A stretch of 64,000 bases of DNA from JBAYSY01 sp041675885 (GTDB taxonomy: Bacteria > Pseudomonadota > Alphaproteobacteria > Rhodobacterales > Rhodobacteraceae). Positions 41,403 to 49,413 of this stretch are shown here, in pieces (within the stretch, counting starts at the first letter, position 1; each line of letters begins with the position of its first letter). Below the pieces are notes generated by a model, which was not told the DNA's origin, ran no database searches, and worked only from the letters and a program-made list of their open reading frames with translations. The DNA lies in contig JBAYSY010000009.1 in assembly GCA_041675885.1 (NCBI GenBank), positions 11,399 through 75,398 on the forward strand, read 5' to 3'. The position numbers and the translations under genes were made by a program.

Positions 41403-44220
41403 CCCGGCCCGCCCCACCGCACCGCCGCCGCCCCCTGCCCCGCCCGCCATCCCGGCCGGGCGGGCCGAGGATGCGCCGATCCGCCCGGTGTCCGAGCTGA
41501 TCGACACCGGCGCCGTCTGCGCTGCCATCGCCGCCGATATCGCCGCTCCGGACGGCGGCGACGCCAGGGCCCGCCGCATGGTCGCAGTACGCCACCTCGC
41601 CGCCGCGCGCGAGGCCGGAAACGCCCGGCTGGAGGCCGCCTTCCGCAACCGGCCGCTGGCGGCGCGGGCACTGGTACGCGGGCAGGCGGCGCTGACCGAC
41701 GAGCTGGTGTGCTGCGCACATCGGGTGGTGGTGACGCTCCTGCACCCGCTGCCGACCCCCACTAGGGCCGAGCGGCTGGCGCTGGTCGCGGTGGGCGGCT
41801 ACGGCCGGGCCGAGATGGCGCCGCAATCCGACGTGGACCTCTTGTTCCTCAGCCCGTGGAAGACCACCCCCTGGGCCGAAAGCGTGACCGAATCCATGCT
41901 TTACATCCTGTGGGACCTGCGGCTGAAGGTCGGCCACGCCAGCCGCAGCCTGGCCGACTGCCTGCGGCTGGCGCGCGAGGACGTGACGATCCGCACCGCC
42001 CTTCTGGAACACCGCTACCTTGCCGGCGACGCGGCGCTGGTCGCCGACCTCGGCCACAGGCTGCGCCACGACCTCTTCGCCCGCACCGGCCCGGAGTTCA
42101 TCGAGGCCAAGCTCGCCGAACGGGCCGAGCGCCACCGCAAGCAGGGCAGCCAGCGCTATGTGCTGGAACCCAACGTCAAGGAGGGCAAGGGCGGCCTGCG
42201 CGACCTGCAAACCCTCTACTGGATCGGCAAATACCTGCACGGCACCGAACGCGCCGCCGGGCTGGTGGCCGAAGGGCTGTTCCGACAGGAGGAATACGAA
42301 CGCTTCCGCCGGGCCGAGACCTTCCTCTGGGCGGTGCGCTGCCACCTGCACTACATCACCGGCCGCCCGACCGACCAGCTCACCTTCGACCTCCAGGTCG
42401 AGGTGGCCGAGCGCATGGGCTATGCCGACCGGGACGGCCGCCGGGCGGTGGAACAGTTCATGCAGGACTATTTCCGCCACGCCACCCGCGTGGGCGAACT
42501 GACCCGGATCTTCCTGACCGCGCTCGAAGCCCGGCATGTGAAAAGCGAGCCGCTGCTGGCGGGCCTGCTGCGCCGCCGCCGCAAGGCGAAACCCGGCTAC
42601 CGGATCGAGCAGAACCGGCTCAACCTCACCGATCCTTCCGCCTTCATCGCCGATCCGCTGAACCTGCTGCGGCTGTTCGAGGAGGCGCTGCGCACCGGGC
42701 TGCTGATCCACCCCGACGCCATGCGGCTGGTCGCCGCCAACCTGCACCTGTTCGACGAGGATTTCCGCGCCGACCGCGAGGCCAACCGCATCTTCCTCGA
42801 CCTCATGCTGAAACACGGCAACCCGGAACGCGCGCTACGCCGGATGAACGAGCTTGGCGTGCTCTCGGCCTTCATCCCCGAATTCGAACCCATCGTGGCG
42901 ATGATGCAGTTCAACGTCTACCACCACTACACGGTGGACGAACACACCATCCAGTGCATCAGCACGCTGGCCCAGATCGAGCGCGAGGAACTGGTCGAGG
43001 AACTGCCCATCGCCTCACGCATCCTCAAGGAGGGCGTGAACCGCCGGGTGCTCTATGTCGCGTTGCTCCTGCATGACATCGGCAAGGGCAGGCCCGAGGA
43101 CCACTCGATCCTCGGTGCCCGGATCGCCCGCAGGCTGGCGCCCCGGCTGGGGCTGACGCCCGAGGAGGCCGAGACCGTGGAATGGCTGGTGCGCCATCAC
43201 CTCCTGATGTCCGACACCGCGCAGAAACGCGACATCTCCGACCCGCGCACCGTGCGCGACTTCGCCCGGGCGGTGAAGACGCGCCGCCGCCTCGACCTGC
43301 TCACGGTGCTCACGGTCTGCGACATCCGCGGCGTCGGGCCGGGCACCTGGAACAACTGGAAGGCCATGCTGCTGCGCCAGCTTTACCGCGACACCGCCGA
43401 GGCGCTGGAAAACGGGCTGGAGGCCGTCAACCGCGACAAGCGCGAGAGTGAGGCGAAGAAGGCCCTGCGCGCGGCGCTGGCCGACTGGCCGCGCACCGAC
43501 CTGCGCGCCGAGACCGCCCGGCATTACGGCCCCTACTGGCAGGGGCTTTCGACCGAGACCCAGGTGGTCTTCGCCCGCCTGCTGCGCGGCCTTTCCGCCG
43601 ACGAGGTGCGCATCGACCTGCATCCCGACCCCGACCGCGACGCCACCCGCGCCTGTTTCGCGCTGGCCGACCATCCGGGCATCTTCTCGCGCCTCGCGGG
43701 CGCGCTGGCGCTGGTGGGGGCGAATGTGGTGGACGCACGGACCTATACCTCGAAGGACGGTTTCGCCACCGCCGCGTTCTGGGTGCAGGACCACGACGGC
43801 CACCCCTACGAGGTCAGCCGCCTGCCCCGGCTGCGCGGCATGATCGAAAAGATACTGAAGGGCGAGATCGTCGCCCGCGACGCGCTGAAGGACCGCGACC
43901 GGGTGAAAAAGCGCGAACGCGCCTTCCGCTTCCCCACCACCATCACCTTCGACAACGAGGGCTCGGACATCTACACCATCATCGAGGTCGATACCCGCGA
44001 CCGGCCCGGCCTGCTTTACGACCTGACCCGGACGCTGGCGGCCAACAACATCTATATCGCCAGCGCCGTGATCGCCACTTTCGGGGCACAGGTGGTGGAT
44101 ACCTTCTACGTCAAGGACATGTTCGGGCTGAAGCTGCATACGCAGTCGAAACAGGACGCGCTGGAAAAGAAACTGCGGCAGGCGATCGCCGAAGGGGCCG
44201 AAAGGGCGCTTGCGGAATGA
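41362..44220 (+). CDS. glnD: Bifunctional PII uridylyltransferase/uridylyl-removing enzyme GlnD
   Basis: Senses glutamine and adds or removes UMP on PII proteins to control nitrogen assimilation. 952 residues with the full domain set. A nucleotidyltransferase follows the N-terminal helix (VAVGGYGRAEMAPQSDVDLL, ~135-155). A GlnE-like linker is then followed by an HD phosphohydrolase (YVALLLHDIGKGRPEDHS, ~565-585) and two C-terminal ACT domains (from ADHPGIFSRLAGALALVGAN, and from VDTRDRPGLLYDLTRTLAAN). The start is uncertain: the longest frame begins with TTG at 41362, behind AGGTGG, inside the end of the preceding gene. Its first ~40 residues are Pro/Ala-rich. Confidence 0.94.
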   Translation: MTLPREASAAPGSDPARPTAPPPPPAPPAIPAGRAEDAPIRPVSELIDTGAVCAAIAADIAAPDGGDARARRMVAVRHLAAAREAGNARLEAAFRNRPLAARALVRGQAALTDELVCCAHRVVVTLLHPLPTPTRAERLALVAVGGYGRAEMAPQSDVDLLFLSPWKTTPWAESVTESMLYILWDLRLKVGHASRSLADCLRLAREDVTIRTALLEHRYLAGDAALVADLGHRLRHDLFARTGPEFIEAKLAERAERHRKQGSQRYVLEPNVKEGKGGLRDLQTLYWIGKYLHGTERAAGLVAEGLFRQEEYERFRRAETFLWAVRCHLHYITGRPTDQLTFDLQVEVAERMGYADRDGRRAVEQFMQDYFRHATRVGELTRIFLTALEARHVKSEPLLAGLLRRRRKAKPGYRIEQNRLNLTDPSAFIADPLNLLRLFEEALRTGLLIHPDAMRLVAANLHLFDEDFRADREANRIFLDLMLKHGNPERALRRMNELGVLSAFIPEFEPIVAMMQFNVYHHYTVDEHTIQCISTLAQIEREELVEELPIASRILKEGVNRRVLYVALLLHDIGKGRPEDHSILGARIARRLAPRLGLTPEEAETVEWLVRHHLLMSDTAQKRDISDPRTVRDFARAVKTRRRLDLLTVLTVCDIRGVGPGTWNNWKAMLLRQLYRDTAEALENGLEAVNRDKRESEAKKALRAALADWPRTDLRAETARHYGPYWQGLSTETQVVFARLLRGLSADEVRIDLHPDPDRDATRACFALADHPGIFSRLAGALALVGANVVDARTYTSKDGFATAAFWVQDHDGHPYEVSRLPRLRGMIEKILKGEIVARDALKDRDRVKKRERAFRFPTTITFDNEGSDIYTIIEVDTRDRPGLLYDLTRTLAANNIYIASAVIATFGAQVVDTFYVKDMFGLKLHTQSKQDALEKKLRQAIAEGAERALAE

Positions 44221-45758
44221 CCCGGCCGATCCGTCTCGTCTCCGGTTTCCTGACCGTGGGGTTCTGGACGCTGGCCAGCCGCGTCGCGGGCTTCGCGCGC
44301 GACGTGATGATGGCCGCCTATCTGGGCGCCGGGCCGGTGGCCGAGGCGTTCCTGATCGCCTTCTCGCTGCCCAACATGTTCCGCCGCTTCTTCGCCGAGG
44401 GCGCCTTCAACATGGCCTTCGTGCCGATGTTCTCGAAGAAATACGAGGCGGGCGAAGAGGCCGGGGAATTCGCCCGCGACGCCTATTGGGGGATGGCGGG
44501 CCTTCTGCTGCTGTTCACGCTGGCCGGGATGCTGGGGATGCCGTGGCTGGTGTGGGCCATGGCCTCGGGCTTTGCCGGGGACGAACGCTTCGACATGGCG
44601 GTGCTGTTCGGCACCATCGCCTTTCCCTACATCCTGTTCATCTCGCTCACGGCGCTCTTGTCGGGCGTGCTGAACGCCACCGGCCGCTTCATGGCCACCG
44701 CCGCGGTGCCGATCCTGATGAACGCGCTGTTCATCGTGGCCATGCTCGCCGCGGCACGGCTGGGCTGGGACATGGGGCTGACGCTCTCCTGGGCGGTGCC
44801 GGTCTCGGGGGTGGCGCAACTGGTGGTGATCTGGCTCGCCCTGCGCCGGGCCGGGTTCCGGCTGCCATTCCGCTGGCCGCGGCTGACGCCCGACCTGCGG
44901 CGGCTGGCGGTGATCGCCGCGCCCGCCTTGCTGGCCGGGGGGGTCGTCCAGATCAACCTGATCGTCGGCCGTCAGGTCGCCTCGTTCACCGAGGGTGCGG
45001 TCGCCTGGCTCAGCTATGCCGACCGGCTCTACCAGCTTCCGCTCGGCGTGGTCGGAATCGCCATCGGCGTGGTGCTGCTGCCGGACCTGTCACGGCGGCT
45101 GCGGGCGGGCGATGCCGAGGGCGGGCGGGCCTCGTTCAACCGCGGCACCGAATTCGCGCTGGCGCTGACCCTGCCCGCCGCCGTGGCGCTGGTGGTGATC
45201 GCGCTGCCGCTGGTGTCGGTCCTCTTCCAGCGCGGCCAGTTCGGCCCCGGGGACAGCGCCAATACCGCGCTGGCGCTGGCGGTCTACGGGCTCGGGCTTC
45301 CGGCCTTCGTGCTGCACAAGACCTTGCAGCCGCTGTTCTACGCGCGCGAGGACACCCGCCGCCCGTTCCATTACGCGGTGGTCTGCATGATCGTGAACGC
45401 CGTGGTTGCCGTCGGGCTGATGCCGGTGATCGGCTTCATCGCCGCCGCCATCGGCACCACCGTTGCCGCCTGGGCCATGGTGGCGCAACTGTGGATCGGC
45501 TCACGCCCGATGGGCGTGCAGGTGACGCTGGACGACCGCTTCCGCGCCCGGATCTGGCGCATCGTGCTCGCGTCGCTGGTGATGGGCATGGTGCTGTTCG
45601 CCGCCTCGGCCGGGCTGGCCGGGGCGCTGGACGGCGGGCGCGGGCGTTACGCGGCGCTGGGGGCGCTGGTCCTGCTGGGGATGGTCAGCTACTTCGGCGC
45701 GGGCCTGCTGTTCGGCGCCTTCCGCATCGCCGATTTCCGCTCTGCCCTGCGCCGGTGA
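44217..45758 (+). CDS. murJ: Lipid II flippase MurJ (MviN)
   Basis: A MOP-superfamily flippase that moves lipid II to the periplasmic face. 513 residues, about 14 membrane helices. VGFWTLASRVAGFARDVMMA is the family start. AFLIAFSLPNMFRRFFAEGA and FNMAFVPMFSKKYE contain the conserved Arg/Phe-rich motif. The repeated half includes FQRGQFGPGDSANTALAL and LPAFVLHKTLQPLFYAREDT. The start overlaps the glnD stop (ATGA); glnD-murJ adjacency is widespread in Alphaproteobacteria. Confidence 0.96.
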   Translation: MTRPIRLVSGFLTVGFWTLASRVAGFARDVMMAAYLGAGPVAEAFLIAFSLPNMFRRFFAEGAFNMAFVPMFSKKYEAGEEAGEFARDAYWGMAGLLLLFTLAGMLGMPWLVWAMASGFAGDERFDMAVLFGTIAFPYILFISLTALLSGVLNATGRFMATAAVPILMNALFIVAMLAAARLGWDMGLTLSWAVPVSGVAQLVVIWLALRRAGFRLPFRWPRLTPDLRRLAVIAAPALLAGGVVQINLIVGRQVASFTEGAVAWLSYADRLYQLPLGVVGIAIGVVLLPDLSRRLRAGDAEGGRASFNRGTEFALALTLPAAVALVVIALPLVSVLFQRGQFGPGDSANTALALAVYGLGLPAFVLHKTLQPLFYAREDTRRPFHYAVVCMIVNAVVAVGLMPVIGFIAAAIGTTVAAWAMVAQLWIGSRPMGVQVTLDDRFRARIWRIVLASLVMGMVLFAASAGLAGALDGGRGRYAALGALVLLGMVSYFGAGLLFGAFRIADFRSALRR

Positions 45759-45768
45759 CAGGGTGGGA

Positions 45769-45851
45769 AGGTGCGCTGAAGCGCACCCTACGGGTCTTGC
45801 TCCGACGGCATGGAGCAGACGCGGCCCCGTAGGGTGCGCTTCAGCGCACCG
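45769..45851. repeat. Family B units as a large inverted repeat after murJ
   Basis: GGTGCGCTGAAGCGCACCCT then ACGGG (45770-45794) is repeated inverted at about 45826-45850, giving 25-bp perfect arms around ~31 bases. Each arm itself contains the GGTGCGCT/AGCGCACC palindrome. Positioned 11 bases after the murJ stop, it may act as a terminator or a transcript end. Confidence 0.7.
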
Positions 45852-45903
45852 CCACCCCCCTTGTCCGGAACAGCCGCGAAGCGGACCGGGCGGCACAGGG
45901 ACA
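45851..45903 (-). repeat. Degenerate family A repeat
   Basis: CCCCCTTGTCCGGAACAGCC followed by GCGAAGCGGACCGGG. It matches the 5' half of the reversed A unit with substitutions. Confidence 0.55.
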
Positions 45904-45976
45904 ACCACCATGGGAAAGGGTTGGAAAACGGCAAATCACACGCCATAACCCATTGATTCTAAACGATCAAAGATCC

Positions 45977-45992
45977 GTCCCACGCATGGGAC
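45977..45992 (-). terminator. Hairpin downstream of the rhomboid-like gene
   Basis: GTCCCA-CGCA-TGGGAC, 8 bases past the TAG stop. On the minus strand it is followed by GGATCTTTGATCGTTTAG, T-rich but without a clean T run. Confidence 0.5.
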
Positions 45993-46000
45993 ACCCGTCC

Positions 46001-46681
46001 CTACCGCTGCCGCAACAGCGCCAGCATCCGTGCCGCGCCGCCGGGGCTGACCACGAAGGAAAGCGCGAAACCCGCCCCGAACCCGGCGATATCGGCGATC
46101 CAGTCGTTCCCGCCCAGCATCAGCCCGAAGGACACCCGGATCGCCACCAGCGCCGCGATCAGCCCGAAGGCCCGCAGCCGGTTGCCCCCCGTCGCCCCCA
46201 GCCGCAGCCAGAGCAGATAGGTGAAGGCCCCGATCAGCCCGAACACCGCCGGATAGCCGCCGATCAGCGCCTGCGGCCCGCCCCCGAGCCCGGTATAGGC
46301 CAGCGCCCCCGCGACCGCACCGCCGAAGAACACCGCCAGCACCGCCCAGGGCCGGAACACCTCGCCCACCATCTTGCCCAGCGCCAGCAGGAACATCACC
46401 ACGAAGACCGCATGACCGAACCCCAGATGCACGAAAGGATAGGTCACGACCCGCGCCGCATCCCCCAGCGGCCAGCGCCGGTTCTCCCACATCCATTCGA
46501 ACATGCCGGGCGAAAAGGCGAACCGCTCGAACGCCTCAAGCCGCCAGCCGATCCCCTCGGCCCCGCCGACGATCCCGTTCTGGCCGAGCCACAGCACCAC
46601 CTCCATCGCGATCACCGGCAGGGCCAGCGCCCAGACCACCGGCGGCAGCGGGTTGACCGCGCCATTGTGTTCACCGCTCAT
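46001..46681 (-). CDS. Rhomboid-fold membrane protein lacking catalytic Ser and His
   Basis: 226 residues, six or seven membrane helices. The fold is that of rhomboid intramembrane proteases: YPFVHLGFGHAVFVVMFLLA (helix 2, ~81-100), ALGKMVGEVFRPWA (L3), GGYPAVFGLIGAF (helix 4, ~141-153) and DWIADIAGFGAGFAL (helix 6, ~193-207). In active enzymes the helix 4 motif is GxSG and helix 6 has a His. Here Tyr143 occupies the Ser position and Asp197 the His position, so proteolysis by the standard dyad is not possible. The start at 46681 has GAGGGA upstream; the 31-residue longer reading has none. It is divergent from trpS. Confidence 0.85.
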   Translation of the reverse strand: MSGEHNGAVNPLPPVVWALALPVIAMEVVLWLGQNGIVGGAEGIGWRLEAFERFAFSPGMFEWMWENRRWPLGDAARVVTYPFVHLGFGHAVFVVMFLLALGKMVGEVFRPWAVLAVFFGGAVAGALAYTGLGGGPQALIGGYPAVFGLIGAFTYLLWLRLGATGGNRLRAFGLIAALVAIRVSFGLMLGGNDWIADIAGFGAGFALSFVVSPGGAARMLALLRQR

Positions 46682-46794
46682 CGACCCGTCCCTCTTGCGC
46701 CCATCCTGCTTGAGCCAGCCCCTCTTGAGATTGACGCTCCCTGTTAGCGCGGATAAGCCGATGCCGCCAGACAATCCTGAACGGAGGCCCGCAG

Positions 46795-47847
46795 ATGACG
46801 GACGCCACCCCCGAGACCGCGACCGGCACCACCGGCCGGTTCAAGACGCGCATCTTCTCGGGTATCCAGCCCTCGGGCGGGCTGACGCTCGGCAACTACC
46901 TGGGCGCGCTCAAGCGATTCGTGGAAAAGCAGGACGAGGGGATCGAGACGGTCTATTGCATCGTCGATCTCCATGCGATCACCGTCTGGCAGGATCCGGC
47001 CAGGCTGCGCCATGCGACGCGCGAACTGGCGGCGGGCTTCATCGCGGCGGGGATCGACCCGGCGCGCTCGATCCTGTTCAACCAGTCGCAGGTGAGCACC
47101 CACGCGGAAATGGCCTGGCTGTTCAACTGCGTGGCACGCGTGGGCTGGATGTATCGCATGACCCAGTTCAAGGACAAGGCGGGCCGGAACAGCGAGAACG
47201 CCTCGCTGGGGCTCTTGGCCTATCCGGCGCTGATGGCGGCCGATATCCTGACCTATCACGCCACCCATGTGCCGGTGGGCGAGGACCAGAAACAGCACCT
47301 GGAACTGACCCGCGACATCGCCGCCAAGTTCAACCACGACTACGGGGTGGACTTCTTCCCGATCACCGAGCCGGTGATCGAAGGCGCGGCGACACGGGTG
47401 ATGAGCCTGCGCGACGGCACCAGGAAGATGTCGAAATCCGACCCTTCGGACATGAGCCGGATCAACCTGACCGACGACGCGGGAACCATCGCAAGCAAGA
47501 TCCGCAAGGCCCGCACCGACCCCGAACCGCTGCCCGAGACGCTCGACGGGCTGAAGGACCGGCCCGAGGCGCGCAACCTCGTCAACATCTACGCCGCGCT
47601 GGCCGGGACGACGCCCGAGGCGGTGGTGGCGGAGTTCGCGGGCCAGGGCTTCGGCGCCTTCAAGCCGAAGCTCGCCGACCTCGCGGTCGCATCGCTCGCG
47701 CCGCTGTCGTCCGAGATGAGCCGGCTGATGGCCGACCCGGCCGAGATCGACCGAACGCTTGGCGAAGGCGCCGCAAGGGCCGAGGCGATCTCCCGCCCGA
47801 TCCTCGAACAGGCTTTCGGGATCATGGGCATGGTCCGCTCCCGCTGA
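46795..47847 (+). CDS. trpS: Tryptophanyl-tRNA synthetase
   Basis: Class I synthetase that charges tRNA-Trp. 350 residues. FSGIQPSGGLTLGNYLGALK carries the HIGH-equivalent (TLGN). DLHAITVWQDPARLRHATRE, VARVGWMYRMTQFKDKAGRN, VPVGEDQKQHLELTRDIA and the RKMSKSDPSDMSRINLTDD (KMSKS loop, ~220) complete the family pattern. Ribosome site GGAGG at good spacing. A possible -35 TTGACG with a weak -10 GATAAG is seen 30-60 bases upstream. Confidence 0.97.
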   Translation: MTDATPETATGTTGRFKTRIFSGIQPSGGLTLGNYLGALKRFVEKQDEGIETVYCIVDLHAITVWQDPARLRHATRELAAGFIAAGIDPARSILFNQSQVSTHAEMAWLFNCVARVGWMYRMTQFKDKAGRNSENASLGLLAYPALMAADILTYHATHVPVGEDQKQHLELTRDIAAKFNHDYGVDFFPITEPVIEGAATRVMSLRDGTRKMSKSDPSDMSRINLTDDAGTIASKIRKARTDPEPLPETLDGLKDRPEARNLVNIYAALAGTTPEAVVAEFAGQGFGAFKPKLADLAVASLAPLSSEMSRLMADPAEIDRTLGEGAARAEAISRPILEQAFGIMGMVRSR

Positions 47848-47880
47848 CCACCGCGCCGGGCGGAGCGCCTGACGGGGGGC

Positions 47881-47949
47881 GATCCGGGGCGCCCACGGGG
47901 CACCCGTTCGCGGCTGGAGCCTTCCACCGGAAGGTTCCCGAGACGCCGC
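47881..47949 (+). repeat. Family C element, copy 2
   Basis: The same 36-base left flank and 12-base right flank as at 37651. The 21-base centre here is GAGCCTTCC-ACC-GGAAGGTTC, a different hairpin (one G-T wobble). It lies 33 bases after the trpS stop. A second hairpin, GCAATTC...GAATTGC, follows at about 47960-47985. Confidence 0.8.
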
Positions 47950-47989
47950 CTCCGCCGGGGCAATTCATCCACTGGAAGAATTGCTTCTC

Positions 47990-48023
47990 CCGGCGGGGAT
48001 ATTTTCATCAAAGGCGAAGATGA
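47990..48023 (+). repeat. Family D motif following family C copy 2
   Basis: CCGGCGGGGATATTTTCATC followed by AAAGGCGAAGATGAA. It faces an inverted D motif only 19 bases further on. Confidence 0.55.
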
Positions 48024-48042
48024 AAAGGCGGTCTCAATATTA

Positions 48043-48110
48043 TTTCACCGTGACCCAAATATCCTCGGGGGTGAATTGGCCGCAGGCCAAGAGGGGGCGG
48101 ACAGCCCCCT
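48043..48110 (-). repeat. Family D element, inverted, with hairpin
   Basis: On the minus strand the hairpin AGGGGGC-TGTCC-GCCCCCT (48092-48110) is followed 21 bases later by CCCCCGAGGATATTTGGG and TCACGGTGAAA. Unlike the other copies it is not behind a minus-strand gene. The remaining bases up to ilvE (48111-48215) show no gene. Confidence 0.6.
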
Positions 48111-48215
48111 GCCCGGCCCGCCACGGGCGCGGGCACCGGATATGTGCCGACACCCCTCTGGACCCGGCGTCCGGGCAGTGGTTAACTCCGCCCGGCACGC
48201 GAAGGAGGGTCCGCG

Positions 48216-49088
48216 ATGGCATTCGGCAGCAATATCCGCACCTGGTTCGGCAACCGCTGGCACGACGGCGACGTGATGGTGATGCGCGCGGCCGACCACG
48301 GCATCTGGCAGGGGTCGAGCGTCTTCGACGGCGCGCGGTATTTCGAGGGGCTCGCCCCCGATCTCGACGCCCATTGCGCGCGGGTCAACCGCTCGGCCGA
48401 GGCGCTGATGATCACCCCCACGCTGACGCCCGGACGCATCGCCGAGATCGCGCGCGAGGGGCTTTCGGCCTACCGCCCGGACCAGTCGGTCTATATCCGG
48501 CCGATGTATTGGGCGATCCACGGCTCCGAACTGGGCGTGGCGCCCGCGCCGGACGAGACCGGCTTCGCGCTCTGCCTGGAGGAAGTGGCGATGCCCGCGC
48601 CCGGGGATTCGACCACGCTCACCACCACCCGCTTCCGCCGCCCGGTGCTGGAGGACGCGGTCTGCAACGCCAAGGCGGGCTGCCTCTACCCGAACAACGC
48701 GCGGATGCTGGTCGAGGCCCAGCGCAAGGGCTACGGCAACGCGCTGGTCGCGGACGCCATGGGCAACGTGGCCGAGAGCGCCACCGCCAACGTGTTCATG
48801 GTGAAGGACGGCGAGGTGTTCACCCCGATCGCCAACGGCACCTTCCTGTCGGGCATCACCCGCGCCCGGCACATCGCCAACCTGCGCGCCGACGGGGTGA
48901 CGGTGCATGAGGCGGTGCTGACCTTCGACGATTTCCACAAGGCGGACGAGGTGTTCCTTTCGGGCAACTTCACCAAGGTGACCCCGGTGCGCGAGTTCGA
49001 CGGCACCGCCTACCCGGCGCCCGGGCCGGTGACGAAACGGGTGCGCGAGCTTTACTGGGACTGGGCCGCGTCGGCGGGGCAAGGGTGA
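48216..49088 (+). CDS. ilvE: Class IV aminotransferase, branched-chain amino acid type
   Basis: PLP-dependent transamination of leucine, isoleucine and valine. 290 residues of the fold-type IV family. GIWQGSSVFDGARYFEGLAP (~32-51), YIRPMYWAIHGSELGVAP, and CNAKAGCLYPNNARMLVEAQ with the PLP lysine (K154 region). GNVAESATANVFMVKDGEVF and NGTFLSGITRARHI (phosphate-binding loop) follow. This short form is the common ilvE of Rhodobacterales; specificity toward other amino acids cannot be excluded. GGAGGG precedes the ATG. It heads a rightward run of closely spaced genes. Confidence 0.88.
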   Translation: MAFGSNIRTWFGNRWHDGDVMVMRAADHGIWQGSSVFDGARYFEGLAPDLDAHCARVNRSAEALMITPTLTPGRIAEIAREGLSAYRPDQSVYIRPMYWAIHGSELGVAPAPDETGFALCLEEVAMPAPGDSTTLTTTRFRRPVLEDAVCNAKAGCLYPNNARMLVEAQRKGYGNALVADAMGNVAESATANVFMVKDGEVFTPIANGTFLSGITRARHIANLRADGVTVHEAVLTFDDFHKADEVFLSGNFTKVTPVREFDGTAYPAPGPVTKRVRELYWDWAASAGQG

Positions 49089-49089
49089 C

Positions 49090-49380
49090 ATGCTGAAGGT
49101 CATCGCCGAGGATTTCATCGACCCGGACAGGCTGGATCTGGTGCTGCCGCTCTATCGCGAACCGGTCGATCTGACCCGGCGGAAGGAAGACTGCATCGCC
49201 TGTGACCTGTTCACGGACCGGAAGGATCCCGGGCATTTCGTGTTCATCGAGGAATGGCCCGACCGGGCCGCGCTCGACCGCCATTGCCGAACCGGGCATT
49301 TCCGCCGTCTGGTGCCGCAGATCAACGCGCATCAGCGCGAACCGGCGCGCTTCATCCTGATGGACGGTTTCGCGGGCTGA
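49090..49380 (+). CDS. Antibiotic biosynthesis monooxygenase (ABM) domain protein
   Basis: 96 residues with the dimeric alpha+beta barrel of ABM/quinol-monooxygenase proteins. LKVIAEDFIDPDRLDLVLPL is the first strand and helix. EDCIACDLFTDRKDPGHFVF then IEEWPDRAALDRHCRTGHFR is the typical core (FVFIEEWxxxxALxxH). The ATG is one base after the ilvE stop, suggesting coupled translation. Family members act on quinols or reactive carbonyls, but the substrate here is unknown. Confidence 0.85.
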   Translation: MLKVIAEDFIDPDRLDLVLPLYREPVDLTRRKEDCIACDLFTDRKDPGHFVFIEEWPDRAALDRHCRTGHFRRLVPQINAHQREPARFILMDGFAG

Positions 49381-49413
49381 TCGCCGCGGACCCGGCGGAG
49401 CGGGAGGGGACGG

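Noticed and set aside
45763..45948. 61-residue + frame after murJ
   Set aside because: Lies entirely within B and A repeats; no conserved features.
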